Positions 33,191 through 42,795 of a stretch of 64,000 nucleotides of DNA are shown here, one piece after another (positions within the stretch are counted from its first letter, which is position 1; each line of letters opens with the position of its first letter). The stretch is from contig NZ_CP037452.1 of the NCBI RefSeq assembly GCF_007754425.1, positions 4,191,164 through 4,255,163 of the forward strand, given 5' to 3'. The translations under genes were made by a program, and so were the position numbers. Source of the DNA: Gimesia fumaroli. GTDB taxonomy: Bacteria > Planctomycetota > Planctomycetia > Planctomycetales > Planctomycetaceae. The notes under the pieces are model-generated. The model ran no database searches and was not told where the DNA came from. It saw only the letters and a list, made by a program, of their open reading frames with translations.

Positions 33191-35314
33191 ATGAAATCGT
33201 CACTCGCCCCCCTCCTGCTCGCCGCCTTTGCCTTACTCATTCCCACCCAGGTGTTTGCGGAACTTCAAGCTGGGGCTGTCATCGTCGATGTCACCCCCAC
33301 CAAATTCCCCGTACTCGTGAATGGCAGCATGACCAGTCGTAGCGTGAGTACGGTCAAAACCAAAATCAATGCACGCGCCATTGTGGTCGCTGACGACGAA
33401 GAACGTCTTGCCATCGTCGTAGTCGATAGTTGCATGCTGCCGCGTCCACTCCTGGATGAAGTCAAAAAACTAACTGCACAACGGACAAAAATTCCTGCAG
33501 ACCATATCCTGATTTCTGCCACACATGCCCACTCGGCTCCTTCCAGTCTGGCCTGTTTAGGCACAGACGCGGATCCCGAATATGTACCGTTCCTCAGAGG
33601 AAAACTGGTCGATGCCATCGCAGCCGCCGAAGCGAATCTGGAACCGGCTCAAGTCGGCTGGGGATCGGAAAACGCCGCCGACTACACCGCACTGAGGCGC
33701 TGGATTCTGCGTCCCGACCGCCTGAGAAACGATCCATTCGGCAATCCGACTGTCCGCGCCACCATGCACGCCGGCACCAACTGGGACAATGCCGTTGGCG
33801 AATCAGGACCGGAAGACCCGGAACTGTCTCTGATCTCTTTCCGGGCTCCCAATGGACGCCCGATTGCCCTGCTGGCTAATTTTTCCATGCATTACTTCGG
33901 TGATGCTTCATTGAGTGCTGACTATTTTGGCTTGTACTGTAACGGCCTGCAGGATCAACTGGGAAAGAAAGTCGACAAAGACGCGCCCCCTTTCGTCGCC
34001 ATCATGTCGCATGGCTGCAGTGGTGACATTTATCGTCGCGACTATACCAAACCCAAAGACCAGTGGGCCTTCACCAACGATATCAACGAATATGCACAAG
34101 GCCTCGTCAAAATCACCTTACAAGCCTACAAAAACATCAAATACAGACAAGACGCAGACATCGCAATGGAGGAGAACCGCCTGCAGATGAACTATCGCGT
34201 CCCCAATAAACAACTCCTGGTATGGTCACAAAAAATTGTGAAAGAACTAGGCGACCGCCTCCCCAAAACCCAGGAAGAAATCTACGCTCGCGAACAGGTT
34301 ATCCTGCACGAGCGCCAAAATACGGAAATCGTCACACAGGCTCTCCGCATCGGCGATATCGCCATCGCAACCACTCCGAACGAAACGTATGCGTTGACCG
34401 GTTTAAAATTGAAACGGCAAAGTCCGCTCGCCAAAACCATGGTCATCGAACTAGCCAACGGCGGCGATGGATACATTCCCCCTCCCGAACAGCATCTGCT
34501 GGGCGGCTATAACACCTGGGCCGCCCGCTCTGCCGGACTGGAAGTCCTCGCTGAACCGCGCATTGTGGAGTCCGACCTGGAACTGCTGGAGAAGGTCAGC
34601 AACCAGCGGCGCATATTTTATCAACAAAACCGCGGACCGGCTGCGGGAGCGATTCTGGCATTGAAGCCCGCCGCTTACTGGCGACTGGACGAATTCAATG
34701 GTCCCCGTGCCCGTGACGCCTCCGGCAATCAGCGCGATGCGATTTATGAACCGGCCATTGCGTATTTCCTGGAAGGCCCTAAATCGAAGTCGTTCTGTAA
34801 GGCAGACGAAACAAACCGGGCCGTCCATTTTGCCGGTAACCGTTTGCAGGCACGCATCAATGATCTGAAAGACCAGTATTCCATCTCGCTCTGGATCTGG
34901 AACGGGATGCCTCTGGATGCACGCGAGATTTGCGGCTGGATGTTTTCCCAGGGCCCCAACCATGGACTCGCCGCCTACGGCGATCATCTGGGACTGGGCG
35001 GAACCGAATTTCCCGGCAAGCTCGTCTTCATGAACGGCAGCGACCGCAAACCCCACGCCGGGCAGACTACCATTGAACGCTGGACTTGGAGTCAGGTCAC
35101 TCTGGTCCGTGACGGAGACTCTGTGAAAGTCTATCTGAACGGCAAGCCAGAGATCGAGTTGAAATCGGCTCCCGGAAAACCAGGGCCAATGCTCGAACAA
35201 CTCTTCTTCGGCGGACGAACAGACAATCAATCCAACTGGGAAGGACGCCTGGACGAAATTGCCGTGTTCAATCGGGCGTTGACACCTGCGGAAGTCAAAA
35301 CACTGGCGCAATAA
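33191..35314 (+). CDS. Secreted neutral ceramidase-like protein with C-terminal LamG domain
   Basis: The 707-aa protein has a signal peptide (SLAPLLLAAFALLIPTQVFA). Residues ~25-480 match the neutral/alkaline non-lysosomal ceramidase N-terminal family: LQAGAVIVDVTPTKFPVLVNG, LAIVVVDSCML, ILISATHAHSAPSS (zinc-binding His pair) and FVAIMSHGCSGDIYRR. Residues ~490-705 form a LamG/concanavalin-like domain (LKPAAYWRLDEFNGPRARDASGNQRDAIYE, ISLWIWNGM, WTWSQVTLVRDGDSVKVYLNG, GRLDEIAVFNRALTPAEVKTLAQ). The nucleophile region reads CSGDIYRR rather than the SPN of true ceramidases, so ceramide hydrolysis is uncertain. The LamG part probably binds a glycan or surface. A terminator follows. Confidence 0.87.
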   Translation: MKSSLAPLLLAAFALLIPTQVFAELQAGAVIVDVTPTKFPVLVNGSMTSRSVSTVKTKINARAIVVADDEERLAIVVVDSCMLPRPLLDEVKKLTAQRTKIPADHILISATHAHSAPSSLACLGTDADPEYVPFLRGKLVDAIAAAEANLEPAQVGWGSENAADYTALRRWILRPDRLRNDPFGNPTVRATMHAGTNWDNAVGESGPEDPELSLISFRAPNGRPIALLANFSMHYFGDASLSADYFGLYCNGLQDQLGKKVDKDAPPFVAIMSHGCSGDIYRRDYTKPKDQWAFTNDINEYAQGLVKITLQAYKNIKYRQDADIAMEENRLQMNYRVPNKQLLVWSQKIVKELGDRLPKTQEEIYAREQVILHERQNTEIVTQALRIGDIAIATTPNETYALTGLKLKRQSPLAKTMVIELANGGDGYIPPPEQHLLGGYNTWAARSAGLEVLAEPRIVESDLELLEKVSNQRRIFYQQNRGPAAGAILALKPAAYWRLDEFNGPRARDASGNQRDAIYEPAIAYFLEGPKSKSFCKADETNRAVHFAGNRLQARINDLKDQYSISLWIWNGMPLDAREICGWMFSQGPNHGLAAYGDHLGLGGTEFPGKLVFMNGSDRKPHAGQTTIERWTWSQVTLVRDGDSVKVYLNGKPEIELKSAPGKPGPMLEQLFFGGRTDNQSNWEGRLDEIAVFNRALTPAEVKTLAQ

Positions 35315-35350
35315 TTCACCCCTGATATTCGTTAGAAATCGTATCTTCCG

Positions 35351-35385
35351 AGCCCGGTCGTCAATTCGATCGGGCTTTTTCTGTT
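35351..35385 (+). terminator. Intrinsic terminator after ceramidase-like gene
   Basis: AGCCCGGTC (35351-35359) pairs with GATCGGGCT (35368-35376) with one G-T pair, followed by TTTTCTGTTT. Confidence 0.82.
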
Positions 35386-35595
35386 TGATATCCAAAATCC
35401 GTCACACAGGGTAAACATGGTACGTCTAAGAGCCGTAGTCAGGTTAGGAATCTCATTTTCTCACCAGGGAGCACAAAACATCCGTATTCATCGCTCTCAG
35501 ACAACTATATAATGGAGTGAATACACGTCTTACTGATCAACTTTGATAAACCGACATTTCGTTCTGCCTGTTTTTGATTCACAGTACAGCGCCGC

Positions 35596-37743
35596 ATGAC
35601 TGAACCAAACTTATCAACAACTGATAAAAAACTGCGCAGAATCTTGCTGTTCATTATCATAGCGAGTTTCATTCTGACGCCGATTTCCGCTCCCGATGTC
35701 TGGTGGCAACTGAGCCGGGGTCGTGTCGTGATGTCTGACCTTGCTCCGCCCGGCCCCGTATTAACAGCCGGCTCTCCAATCGCAGAAGCAGACTGGCTGG
35801 GTGGGCTACCATTTTATCTCTCACTCCAACTGGCAGGTTTTTCCGGTTTGATGCTGTTGAAATTCACCGCCGTGGGTCTGCTCTTATATCTGTTCATGAA
35901 GCATTTTGAGGAATCATTGAACTGGCTGGCGTTGGGCATTGTTGTGTTGGTTCTGATGACCGGCATCCCTGCCTGGCAACCAACGCCGCGATTACTCGAC
36001 TGCTGGTTCCTGTTTCTTACCTGGTTCTACACCGCACGCTGGAGCCGGGAACCAGGCACCAAAACAATGATCCCCATCTTGCTCGTACTCGCACTCTGGG
36101 CCAACTCGGCACCGCTCTGCCTGCTGGGAATCGCCGTCGTTGCACTACTCCCACACCTACCCGGGATCACGCTTGAGAAGAAATCACCTCTCAAACAGAC
36201 GAATCTACTGATTCTGTTTTCCGTGCTGGCACTCATGCTTACGCCCCGCGGGTGGTTAACTCCCTCTGATTCGTTCGTCCAACTTTTCCCCAGCGCGTTC
36301 TATCGGCAGGATCTATTATCACAGACAATCTGGCGACCCACGTTTCTCAATGGCGCCACAATTGAAGTCATCGGCCTGGCCATTCTGTCGATTGTCACGA
36401 TCCTGTTTCTCATCTTAAAATCGACTTCCTGGTCAGAAGCAGTCACCTTCCTGGCCTTCGCAATCCCGGCCTGGACCAATTATGACAGCCTCGGCCCCTG
36501 TGCGATTGGCATGGCGCTCGTGCTCGCACAGTCGATGCAGGCTCATCAATTCCAAGCCACTTTTTCAAAATGGAAACAGGCTGTTTCACCAGCCCTCGCC
36601 CGATATGCATTCATAATCGGGATTCTGATCCTAAGCTGGAAGTCGGCGGCTGGAAGTTTACCCGGGCAACCACAGCGTCTGGGCTGGGGCATCGCTCCCG
36701 AGCTGGATATCACACTATTAGGTCAAACCATTGGTCCCATCAATTACAAAGGGACCGCACACGGTATGGGAATCGCCCCCACCGGTATGCTGTGCTGGAT
36801 CAAAGCTGATCATAAAATCCAACCGGTCAGAACGCTCCGGCAAGCCCTTTTACAAGGACGTCTATTTGAAGAACTATCCTTGAATGAAGAATTATCCAAC
36901 GGCTGGATATTTCAGAAACCCCGCGCCGACGGAAGCTGGGGCGGCTGGTGGGTTCGTTTGAAAAACCGAGATTGCCAATTGCTGCTGGTTCCCAATGGAG
37001 ATGAAAAAACCATTCGCGCCCTGTTTGACAGTCGTTGGCAACCGATGTCCCTTGACGCCTCGGTCATTCCATTTGGCTGGTCCGGCGAACTTCTGAGCAG
37101 CCCTAAAATTGTAGAATTGTTACCTGCCAAAGAATTTGTGAATCAAGATCAGTGGTCCTACTCACTTCCCGTTCCCTCCGGTACACCGGAATGCTCTGAC
37201 TGGTGGGGAATTCTGACCGGTACATCCAACGTGGCGCCGGCATTACTACAGGCAAAAACATTTCGGGGTATGAAACTGTATACGGCGGCCCTGCGGGTAC
37301 TGCATCCGTTGCTGCAACACAATCCTACACCACAAGTCATTCGTGAATTCCAACTCTGCCAGAAAGAGCTGGCCTATCAGGAAAAACTGGAAATCGGGTT
37401 AAACATCCCCAGCTCTCTCAGAACAATTACACTGCTCCAACTTGCAGGAGATGCTGATTTAGACGTCGCAATCTCCGGTCCGACACTCGGTGGAAACGAA
37501 GATTCGCTGCGCACATCTGACGCACTTGAACGGGCCGTTCAGAATTACATTCACGGCGACTGGGACAAGGCCCTCAGTGATTTATCATACGAGGATAGCG
37601 AAACTCTCTACGCGAAAGCGCAGATCCTCCTGGAATCGGGGGCCCCCGGCAAGGCTAAAAAAACATTCCGTGAACTGATTCGACTTTACCCCAATGACCG
37701 ACTGGCGATTCCCAGTCAACAGATGTTGGACTCTCTTCCATGA
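35596..37743 (+). CDS. Polytopic membrane protein with C-terminal TPR-like repeats
   Basis: The 715-aa protein starts with a short polar leader and about ten transmembrane helices over residues ~15-355 (RRILLFIIIASFILTPISAPD, SGLMLLKFTAVGLLLYLFM, WLALGIVVLVLMTGIPAW, IPILLVLALWANSAPLCLL and more). PDVWWQLSRGRVVMSD and EADWLGGLPFYL resemble the first outer loop of GT-C-type membrane proteins with the D-x-W-W pattern, but glycosyltransfer is not established. Residues ~420-580 form a soluble region, and the end (HGDWDKALSDLSYEDSETLYAKAQILLESGAPGKAKKTFRELIRLYPND) contains TPR-like helices. Its stop overlaps the start of a seven-haem cytochrome gene (ATGA), so the two are made together and probably act together. 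Confidence 0.8.
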   Translation: MTEPNLSTTDKKLRRILLFIIIASFILTPISAPDVWWQLSRGRVVMSDLAPPGPVLTAGSPIAEADWLGGLPFYLSLQLAGFSGLMLLKFTAVGLLLYLFMKHFEESLNWLALGIVVLVLMTGIPAWQPTPRLLDCWFLFLTWFYTARWSREPGTKTMIPILLVLALWANSAPLCLLGIAVVALLPHLPGITLEKKSPLKQTNLLILFSVLALMLTPRGWLTPSDSFVQLFPSAFYRQDLLSQTIWRPTFLNGATIEVIGLAILSIVTILFLILKSTSWSEAVTFLAFAIPAWTNYDSLGPCAIGMALVLAQSMQAHQFQATFSKWKQAVSPALARYAFIIGILILSWKSAAGSLPGQPQRLGWGIAPELDITLLGQTIGPINYKGTAHGMGIAPTGMLCWIKADHKIQPVRTLRQALLQGRLFEELSLNEELSNGWIFQKPRADGSWGGWWVRLKNRDCQLLLVPNGDEKTIRALFDSRWQPMSLDASVIPFGWSGELLSSPKIVELLPAKEFVNQDQWSYSLPVPSGTPECSDWWGILTGTSNVAPALLQAKTFRGMKLYTAALRVLHPLLQHNPTPQVIREFQLCQKELAYQEKLEIGLNIPSSLRTITLLQLAGDADLDVAISGPTLGGNEDSLRTSDALERAVQNYIHGDWDKALSDLSYEDSETLYAKAQILLESGAPGKAKKTFRELIRLYPNDRLAIPSQQMLDSLP

Positions 37744-38909
37744 ACCAGAAATACCCGTTCATACCAACTCTGCTGATTCTGCTCCTGGCCTTCGCGTCAG
37801 GCACAGCCTGGTATCTGTACGGCTCGCAAGAAACGATTTCGTTTGTCCCCAATGTTCAATCAGCCGAACAACCAGTCAAAATGAAACAGTGTTGTGAGTG
37901 CCATGAAAAAGTTTGCCACCAATACACAGGAGCCCCCCACCTCAGAACTTTGAGAAAAGCCACCGCCCCAGGCGTGCTGGAGAAATTTGCAGGCAAAGAA
38001 GTCACCCTCAAAGAAAATGGGCTCACCTATCGTTTCTATGAAGAAGATGATGCCCTCTGGGTCAAGTGTGAGAATTACCCAACTCCGGTACGGATCGAAT
38101 GGGTCTTCGGTTCCGGCCTGCACGCCATGACTCCCGTCTCTCTATTCCCCAACGAAGCGGGAGAGTCAGAACTCCTGCAACACATTGTTTCCTGGTATCC
38201 TTCGGGAAAACTGGGAGTCACACTCGGACTTCAGGAACTTGCACACAACAAGACAGGTGTTCAGACACTGGGCGAAGTCAGCTCGCATGCCAAAACGATG
38301 AACTGTTTCGGCTGTCATTCATCCTACTTGGGCGATGTGCCAGGGGAAATTGAGCCCGCCCAGATGATCACAGGCGTCTCTTGCGCACGCTGTCACCTGA
38401 ATGGTGAAGAACACATCAAAGCTGTCGAACGGGGTGAAAAAGATTTGAAACTGGTCAAATGGAATCAATTAACGCCAATCGAATCCATTAACCGTTGCGG
38501 CGAATGCCATCGACGCTCTGATCAACTTGAACCAGATGAACTCCACCCGGACAATGAACTGCTCATACGTTTTGCTCCGGTCGGCATGTCGCAAAGCCCC
38601 TGCTTCCTGAAACAATCTGAAGTCAAACTGGCAGACGGAAAACCAGCCCGATTCGACTGTACCACCTGCCATAACCCGCACCAGCAGGCTAGCAGGGATC
38701 CTGAAGTCTATCGAAAAGTCTGCCTGAATTGTCACAGTGAGCAGCAAGACCACGCCCCCGTCTGTTCAAAAGAATCAATGCAAAGCCAGTGTCTGCAATG
38801 CCATATGCCCCCCGTCGAAGTCCACGACAACCTCAACTTCACCGATCACTGGATCCGCATCCGGGAGCGCGACAAAGAACGCTTTCCGGAATTTCAGTTA
38901 AACAAATAA
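37740..38909 (+). CDS. Membrane-anchored seven-haem cytochrome c
   Basis: The 389-aa protein has an N-terminal transmembrane anchor (FIPTLLILLLAFASGTAWYLY) and seven CxxCH haem sites: CCECH (51-55), CFGCH, CARCH, CGECH, CTTCH, CLNCH and CLQCH. Extra His residues (APHLRT, ADHxP-type segments, HMPP) can serve as distal ligands. The spacing and the C-terminal CTTCHNPHQQ, CLNCHSE, CLQCHMPP run fit the cytochrome c554/NapC-like multihaem electron-transfer group, not nitrite reductase, which lacks a match here. Its start lies inside the stop of the polytopic TPR protein (ATGA), showing coupling. It likely passes electrons across or along the periplasm; the donor and acceptor are unknown. Confidence 0.9.
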   Translation: MNQKYPFIPTLLILLLAFASGTAWYLYGSQETISFVPNVQSAEQPVKMKQCCECHEKVCHQYTGAPHLRTLRKATAPGVLEKFAGKEVTLKENGLTYRFYEEDDALWVKCENYPTPVRIEWVFGSGLHAMTPVSLFPNEAGESELLQHIVSWYPSGKLGVTLGLQELAHNKTGVQTLGEVSSHAKTMNCFGCHSSYLGDVPGEIEPAQMITGVSCARCHLNGEEHIKAVERGEKDLKLVKWNQLTPIESINRCGECHRRSDQLEPDELHPDNELLIRFAPVGMSQSPCFLKQSEVKLADGKPARFDCTTCHNPHQQASRDPEVYRKVCLNCHSEQQDHAPVCSKESMQSQCLQCHMPPVEVHDNLNFTDHWIRIRERDKERFPEFQLNK

Positions 38910-38923
38910 AAAAATGATATTGT

Positions 38924-38935
38924 CAGACGCGTCTG
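38924..38935. promoter_or_regulatory. Perfect 12-bp palindrome, possible operator
   Basis: CAGACGCGTCTG lies between the cytochrome stop and the Cys-rich gene at 38979, about 45 bp before that start. Its position fits an operator for a dimeric regulator of the small gene and exporter operon, but no regulator gene is adjacent. Confidence 0.4.
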
Positions 38936-38978
38936 CATGCTCTACGATAAAGTCACGTCTTTTTTATAGAGGTATACC

Positions 38979-39359
38979 GTGATCGGCAAACTGCTCACTC
39001 TACTGTTAACACTTCTGATACTCGCCTGCCCCTTTAATTGCATGCAGAGTAGCGCAGAAGATACAGACACAGCGGTTCACAGTTGCTGCAGTCATTGCCA
39101 GCCACCGTCATCGGAAAACCCATTGGCCCCAGAACCTGCTTCATCGGATTCCTGCCAGTGTTTTTGCTCAGGCGCGATTCTGGAAAACGCCGACCAGTTT
39201 GAACAGGCCAACCTAATCGTACTCTGGTTTGCAATCCCACAACAGGACGCCATCTTTCAACAAATCAGTATCAATCATCAGACGGACATCGTCCTCTTAG
39301 ATGCAGTTCCGCCCTCCGGCCGAGCTCTGCGCTGTCTGCAGATGTCATATCAGTGCTGA
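38979..39359 (+). CDS. Small exported cysteine-rich protein, possibly metal-related
   Basis: The 126-aa protein starts at a GTG with AGAGGT 6 bp upstream. A signal peptide (LLTLLLTLLILACPFNCMQSSA) is followed by a Cys/His cluster: HSCCSHCQPPSS and DSCQCFCSGAI, six cysteines plus two His in ~40 residues, which is suggestive of metal binding. The end carries a final LRCLQMSYQC. Short proteins with this composition are found beside efflux systems in planctomycetes, and here the next gene begins an ABC exporter operon 112 bp later on the same strand. I do not recognise a named family. Metal binding is an inference from composition and place. Confidence 0.72.
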   Translation: MIGKLLTLLLTLLILACPFNCMQSSAEDTDTAVHSCCSHCQPPSSENPLAPEPASSDSCQCFCSGAILENADQFEQANLIVLWFAIPQQDAIFQQISINHQTDIVLLDAVPPSGRALRCLQMSYQC

Positions 39360-39471
39360 TTCTCTTCTGAGCGTTCGACTCTCGAAATTCACTCGATTTC
39401 CGTTTCGATTCAGGCTGCGCGCAGGTAAATTGCTTTCTCGACGCTACCCTGAAACCTCAGAATGACGTTCT

Positions 39472-40641
39472 ATGATCTGGTTCTCTTTAATTCCCTGGGA
39501 ATACGGCGTGCGCAATCTATTCAGGCGTCCGATCCGTACCCTGCTCACGCTCACCGGCTTAACTACAGTGATTGTCCTGGTGTTCGTCGTGATCGGTTTT
39601 ATCCGTGGCCTGGAACATTCGCTGACCGTCAGCGGCGACCCCAATGTGGCAATTCTATTCTCCCTGGGGATGGGAGAAAACCTGGAATACTCATCCATCC
39701 CCATGCGAACCAGTGAGCTGGTTTCCGCCAGTGTGGCTGGAATCAAAACTTTTCATGATCGAAAATACGTTTCCCCAGAACTCTATCTGGGAACGCAGAT
39801 TGAAATTCCTGGTCAATCAGAAACAGCAATGGGACTGGTCCGTGGCGTAACCCAGTCAGTGCTGTTAGTACGTAGACAGGTAGAACTGGAATCCGGAAGT
39901 TGGCCGGGACCGGGTGAAATCATTGTGGGACAACTGGCGGCGACAAAACTCGGACTCTCAGCGCAGCAATTATCAGTCGGCAGCGAATTGAACCTGGAGG
40001 GGCGAACCTGGCACATCAGCGGAACCTTTTCCGCCGCCGGTTCCGCATTTGAATCAGAAATCTGGTGTCGTCTGGATGAATTACAGCAGGCAATGAAACG
40101 TCAGGATTTGAGTCTCGTCGCCGTGACGTTAAATTCCCCCTCCGACTACCCGGATCTGAACCTGTTTTGTAAGGAACGCCTGGACCTGGAACTGCAGTCA
40201 CTGCAAGAGGTGGACTATTATCAGAGTCTCAAAAAAGATTACGGCCCGATTCGGATGCTGGCCTGGCTCGTCGTCTTTTTAGTTTCAGGCGCTGGTGTGT
40301 TTGCCGGCCTGAATACGCTGTATGGTGCCGTCGTGGGTAGAACCAGAGAACTCTCTACCCTGCAGACCCTCGGTTTTTTACGACGCGCCATTGTGATCAG
40401 CTTGATTCAGGAAGGTCTGCTTCTGGCCACCGCGGCCAGCCTGATTGCGGCGTTGATCGCAATTTTCCTGATCAATGGAATTTCAGTGCGGTTCACAATG
40501 GGAGCGTTTACGCTTCAGATTGACAGCATCTCACTTTTAATTGGTTGTAGTGTCGGAATTCTGTTGGGTTTTCTGGGAGCAATCCCTCCGGCCCTGCGTG
40601 CGCTCCGGCTGCCAATTATCGATGGATTAAAATCAGTTTAA
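39472..40641 (+). CDS. ABC transporter permease, MacB/FtsX type (first permease)
   Basis: The 389-aa protein has the MacB/FtsX layout: TM1 at residues ~22-46 (TLLTLTGLTTVIVLVFVVIGF), a long periplasmic MacB-PCD-like domain, and three C-terminal helices (WLVVFLVSGAGVFAGLNTLYGAVV, GLLLATAASLIAALIAIFLI, IGCSVGILLGFLGAIPPALRAL). The coupling motif TRELSTLQTLGFLRRAI between TM2 and TM3 is characteristic (usually RTREIGxLRAxG). MacB-type exporters drive substrates from the periplasm by mechanotransmission rather than classic flux. It opens the operon with a lipoprotein, membrane-fusion protein, ATPase and second permease; a hairpin with T-run follows it. Confidence 0.9.
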   Translation: MIWFSLIPWEYGVRNLFRRPIRTLLTLTGLTTVIVLVFVVIGFIRGLEHSLTVSGDPNVAILFSLGMGENLEYSSIPMRTSELVSASVAGIKTFHDRKYVSPELYLGTQIEIPGQSETAMGLVRGVTQSVLLVRRQVELESGSWPGPGEIIVGQLAATKLGLSAQQLSVGSELNLEGRTWHISGTFSAAGSAFESEIWCRLDELQQAMKRQDLSLVAVTLNSPSDYPDLNLFCKERLDLELQSLQEVDYYQSLKKDYGPIRMLAWLVVFLVSGAGVFAGLNTLYGAVVGRTRELSTLQTLGFLRRAIVISLIQEGLLLATAASLIAALIAIFLINGISVRFTMGAFTLQIDSISLLIGCSVGILLGFLGAIPPALRALRLPIIDGLKSV

Positions 40642-40645
40642 CAAC

Positions 40646-40680
40646 TGCTCGAAAATCGTTTTTGAGCACACATTTTTTTA
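40646..40680 (+). terminator. Hairpin with T-run after first permease gene
   Basis: TGCTCGAAAA (40646-40655) pairs with TTTTTGAGCA (40659-40668) with one G-T pair and a 3-nt loop, followed by CACATTTTTTT. It lies inside the exporter operon and so probably attenuates rather than ends transcription. Confidence 0.7.
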
Positions 40681-40695
40681 AAAAGGATTGAAAGT

Positions 40696-41235
40696 ATGAA
40701 ACAGTTATTTCCTCACAGTTTGTTAATCACACTGGCAGCTTGCGTTTTTGTCGGCTGTGGAAATTCCAGCACTGCTCCTGAAAGTACTGGTGCGACAGAA
40801 ACAACAACTCCAGCGTCAACCTCGACCGTGTTGCTGACCAGCGAACCTGCGGGTGCCAAAGAAGTCATCGATGCCCGCAAAACAGCTCAAAATGACGAAG
40901 AAGTTGTTCTCGTTGGTCGTATTGGGGGCAGCGAAAACCCCTGGGTTGATAACCGCGCGGTCTTTTCGATCGTTGATAATTCATTAAAAGCCTGTAGCGA
41001 TATTCCCGGCGATGGTTGTGAAAAGCCTTGGGATTACTGCTGTGAAACCGACAAGCTCCCAACAGCAACGGCGCTCATCAAAGTCGTAGATGACAAGGGA
41101 ACGCTCATTAATGAAGACGCACGGAAACTACTCAATCTGAAAGAACTGCAAACCGTTGTCGTCAAAGGCAAAGCCCAACGTGATGACACAGGTAACCTGA
41201 CCGTGTTTGCTAATGGTATTTTTGTACGGAACTAA
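40696..41235 (+). CDS. Small exported lipoprotein, OB-fold-like
   Basis: The 179-aa protein has a lipoprotein-type leader (SLLITLAACVFVGCGNSS, with the lipid Cys probably in FVGC). After a Thr/Ser-rich linker, the domain EVVLVGRIGGSENPWVDNRAVFSIVDNSLKACSD to VVVKGKAQRDDTGNLTVFANGIFVRN has the strand order of a small OB-fold. It carries an unusual insert CSDIPGDGCEKPWDYCCETDKLP with four cysteines, which may bind a metal or form disulfides. It lies between the first permease and the fusion protein of an ABC exporter and is likely its periplasmic accessory. No characterised homologue is recognised. Confidence 0.75.
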   Translation: MKQLFPHSLLITLAACVFVGCGNSSTAPESTGATETTTPASTSTVLLTSEPAGAKEVIDARKTAQNDEEVVLVGRIGGSENPWVDNRAVFSIVDNSLKACSDIPGDGCEKPWDYCCETDKLPTATALIKVVDDKGTLINEDARKLLNLKELQTVVVKGKAQRDDTGNLTVFANGIFVRN

Positions 41236-41239
41236 TGAT

Positions 41240-42793
41240 ATGTCTCAAGTTGATTTATCACAATTAGCCATTGATCGCAGTGCGCCCTCGTCAGTTCGAG
41301 GGCACACGCGACTGCGGCTGATCACACGTTATCTCTTGCCGGGAACGCTGCTGGCTGGCTTCCTGGGATTAATGTACTGGGTTTCTCACGACCTGATCTT
41401 TCCTCCCAAACCAGTCACCGTCATGCCCGTGATTGTCACACAATCGACAATCCGAAATGCCGGTACGCCTCTCTTCCAGGCAGCTGGATGGGTCGAACCG
41501 CGGCCTACACCAATTCGCGTGGCAGCGCTCGCACAGGGAGTCGTGGAGCAACTCTTGGTCGTGGAAGACCAGTTCGTCAAACAGGGAGCACCAATTGCCC
41601 TTCTGGTCAAAGACGATTCTGAACTGACGCTAAAACATGCCATCGCCAGTATGAATCTACGGGAAGCAGAATTAAAACAGGCCCAGGCAACATTAAAAGC
41701 TTCCCAAATTCGCCTCGAACAACCCGTCCATCGCGAAGCAATCTTAAGATCGGCTGAAGCAGAGTTAGCTAAGATTGAAACCGAGTTAAAAAACTTACCC
41801 TTCATGGTCAGACGCGCCAAAGCAGAACTGAACTTCGCCAAAAATGATTATGATCGCAGGGTTTTAGCAAAGGCAGCGGTGACGAAACGCACCGTCGATG
41901 AATCTCTCACCGCGCTGGAAACAGCACGCGCCGCTCATGAAGAACTGCAGGGTCGAAAAACGTCCCTGGTAGCCGAACGAAAAGCATTAAAAGCGCGTAC
42001 AGACGCACTCCAGAAAGAATTCGAGCTACTCACGGAAGAAGTACAGGCACGCGATGAGAACGCGGCTAAAGTCCAGGCTGCCGCTGCACAACTCGCACAG
42101 GCACGCGTCGCCGTTGATGAAGCCAAGCTGGCACTCGATCGTATGACGATTCGCGCCCCGGTCGCAGGCCGCATCTATCGACTGATTGGACATCCCGGCT
42201 CCAGCGTAGGAAATATGATGACACAAATGATTGACCATGACGGCAGGACCATTGTGACCATGTATCAACCGGAAATGCTACAGGTTCGCGTCGATGTCCG
42301 TTTTGAAGACATTCCTAAAGTCAGTCTGCACCAACCCGTGCAAATTGATAATCCCGCGTTGGGTGAACCGGTAATCGGAAAAGTGCTTTATATCAGTTCG
42401 GAAGCAGACATTCAGAAAAATACCCTGCAGGTCAAGGTCGAAATCATAAACGCGTCACCTCTGCTCAAGCCGGAAATGCTGGTTGACGTCACATTCCTGG
42501 CCCCTGAACGACAGGCAGAAGCATTAAAGACAAATGCGGAAACCCGGATTTATGTCCCCAGAAAAATGCTGGAACAAGCAGACTCAGGACAGTCCTTTGT
42601 CTGGGTGGCTGACCAATCAAAACAGATCGCCCGGCGTCAGCAAATCGAAATCAGTCAAAAAACACAAGGTCCTCTGGTGGAAGTCACCAAAGGCTTAAAC
42701 CCAACCAGCCATCTGATCTCTTCACCTACCACAGATCTCCAGCCGGGAGAACGCATTGAAATCACTGGTGAATCCGATCAGGGAGGAAACTAA
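41240..42793 (+). CDS. Periplasmic adaptor (membrane-fusion protein), HlyD/MacA family
   Basis: The 517-aa start at 41240 lies just after the lipoprotein stop. One N-terminal transmembrane helix ([23 protein letters not shown]) is followed by the biotinyl-lipoyl-like half-domains ([41 protein letters not shown] and [23 protein letters not shown]) flanking a long coiled-coil hairpin (residues ~140-300, with [21 protein letters not shown] and heptads). A beta-barrel ([21 protein letters not shown]) and membrane-proximal domain end it. It would link the inner-membrane ABC permeases to an outer-membrane channel. No TolC-like gene is in the window, so that part must lie elsewhere. Confidence 0.92.
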   Translation: MSQVDLSQLAIDRSAPSSVRGHTRLRLITRYLLPGTLLAGFLGLMYWVSHDLIFPPKPVTVMPVIVTQSTIRNAGTPLFQAAGWVEPRPTPIRVAALAQGVVEQLLVVEDQFVKQGAPIALLVKDDSELTLKHAIASMNLREAELKQAQATLKASQIRLEQPVHREAILRSAEAELAKIETELKNLPFMVRRAKAELNFAKNDYDRRVLAKAAVTKRTVDESLTALETARAAHEELQGRKTSLVAERKALKARTDALQKEFELLTEEVQARDENAAKVQAAAAQLAQARVAVDEAKLALDRMTIRAPVAGRIYRLIGHPGSSVGNMMTQMIDHDGRTIVTMYQPEMLQVRVDVRFEDIPKVSLHQPVQIDNPALGEPVIGKVLYISSEADIQKNTLQVKVEIINASPLLKPEMLVDVTFLAPERQAEALKTNAETRIYVPRKMLEQADSGQSFVWVADQSKQIARRQQIEISQKTQGPLVEVTKGLNPTSHLISSPTTDLQPGERIEITGESDQGGN

Positions 42794-42795
42794 TC

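Noticed and set aside
34451-35395. 314-codon minus-strand frame
   Set aside because: It is antisense to the ceramidase-LamG gene and runs into a terminator; no motif supports it.
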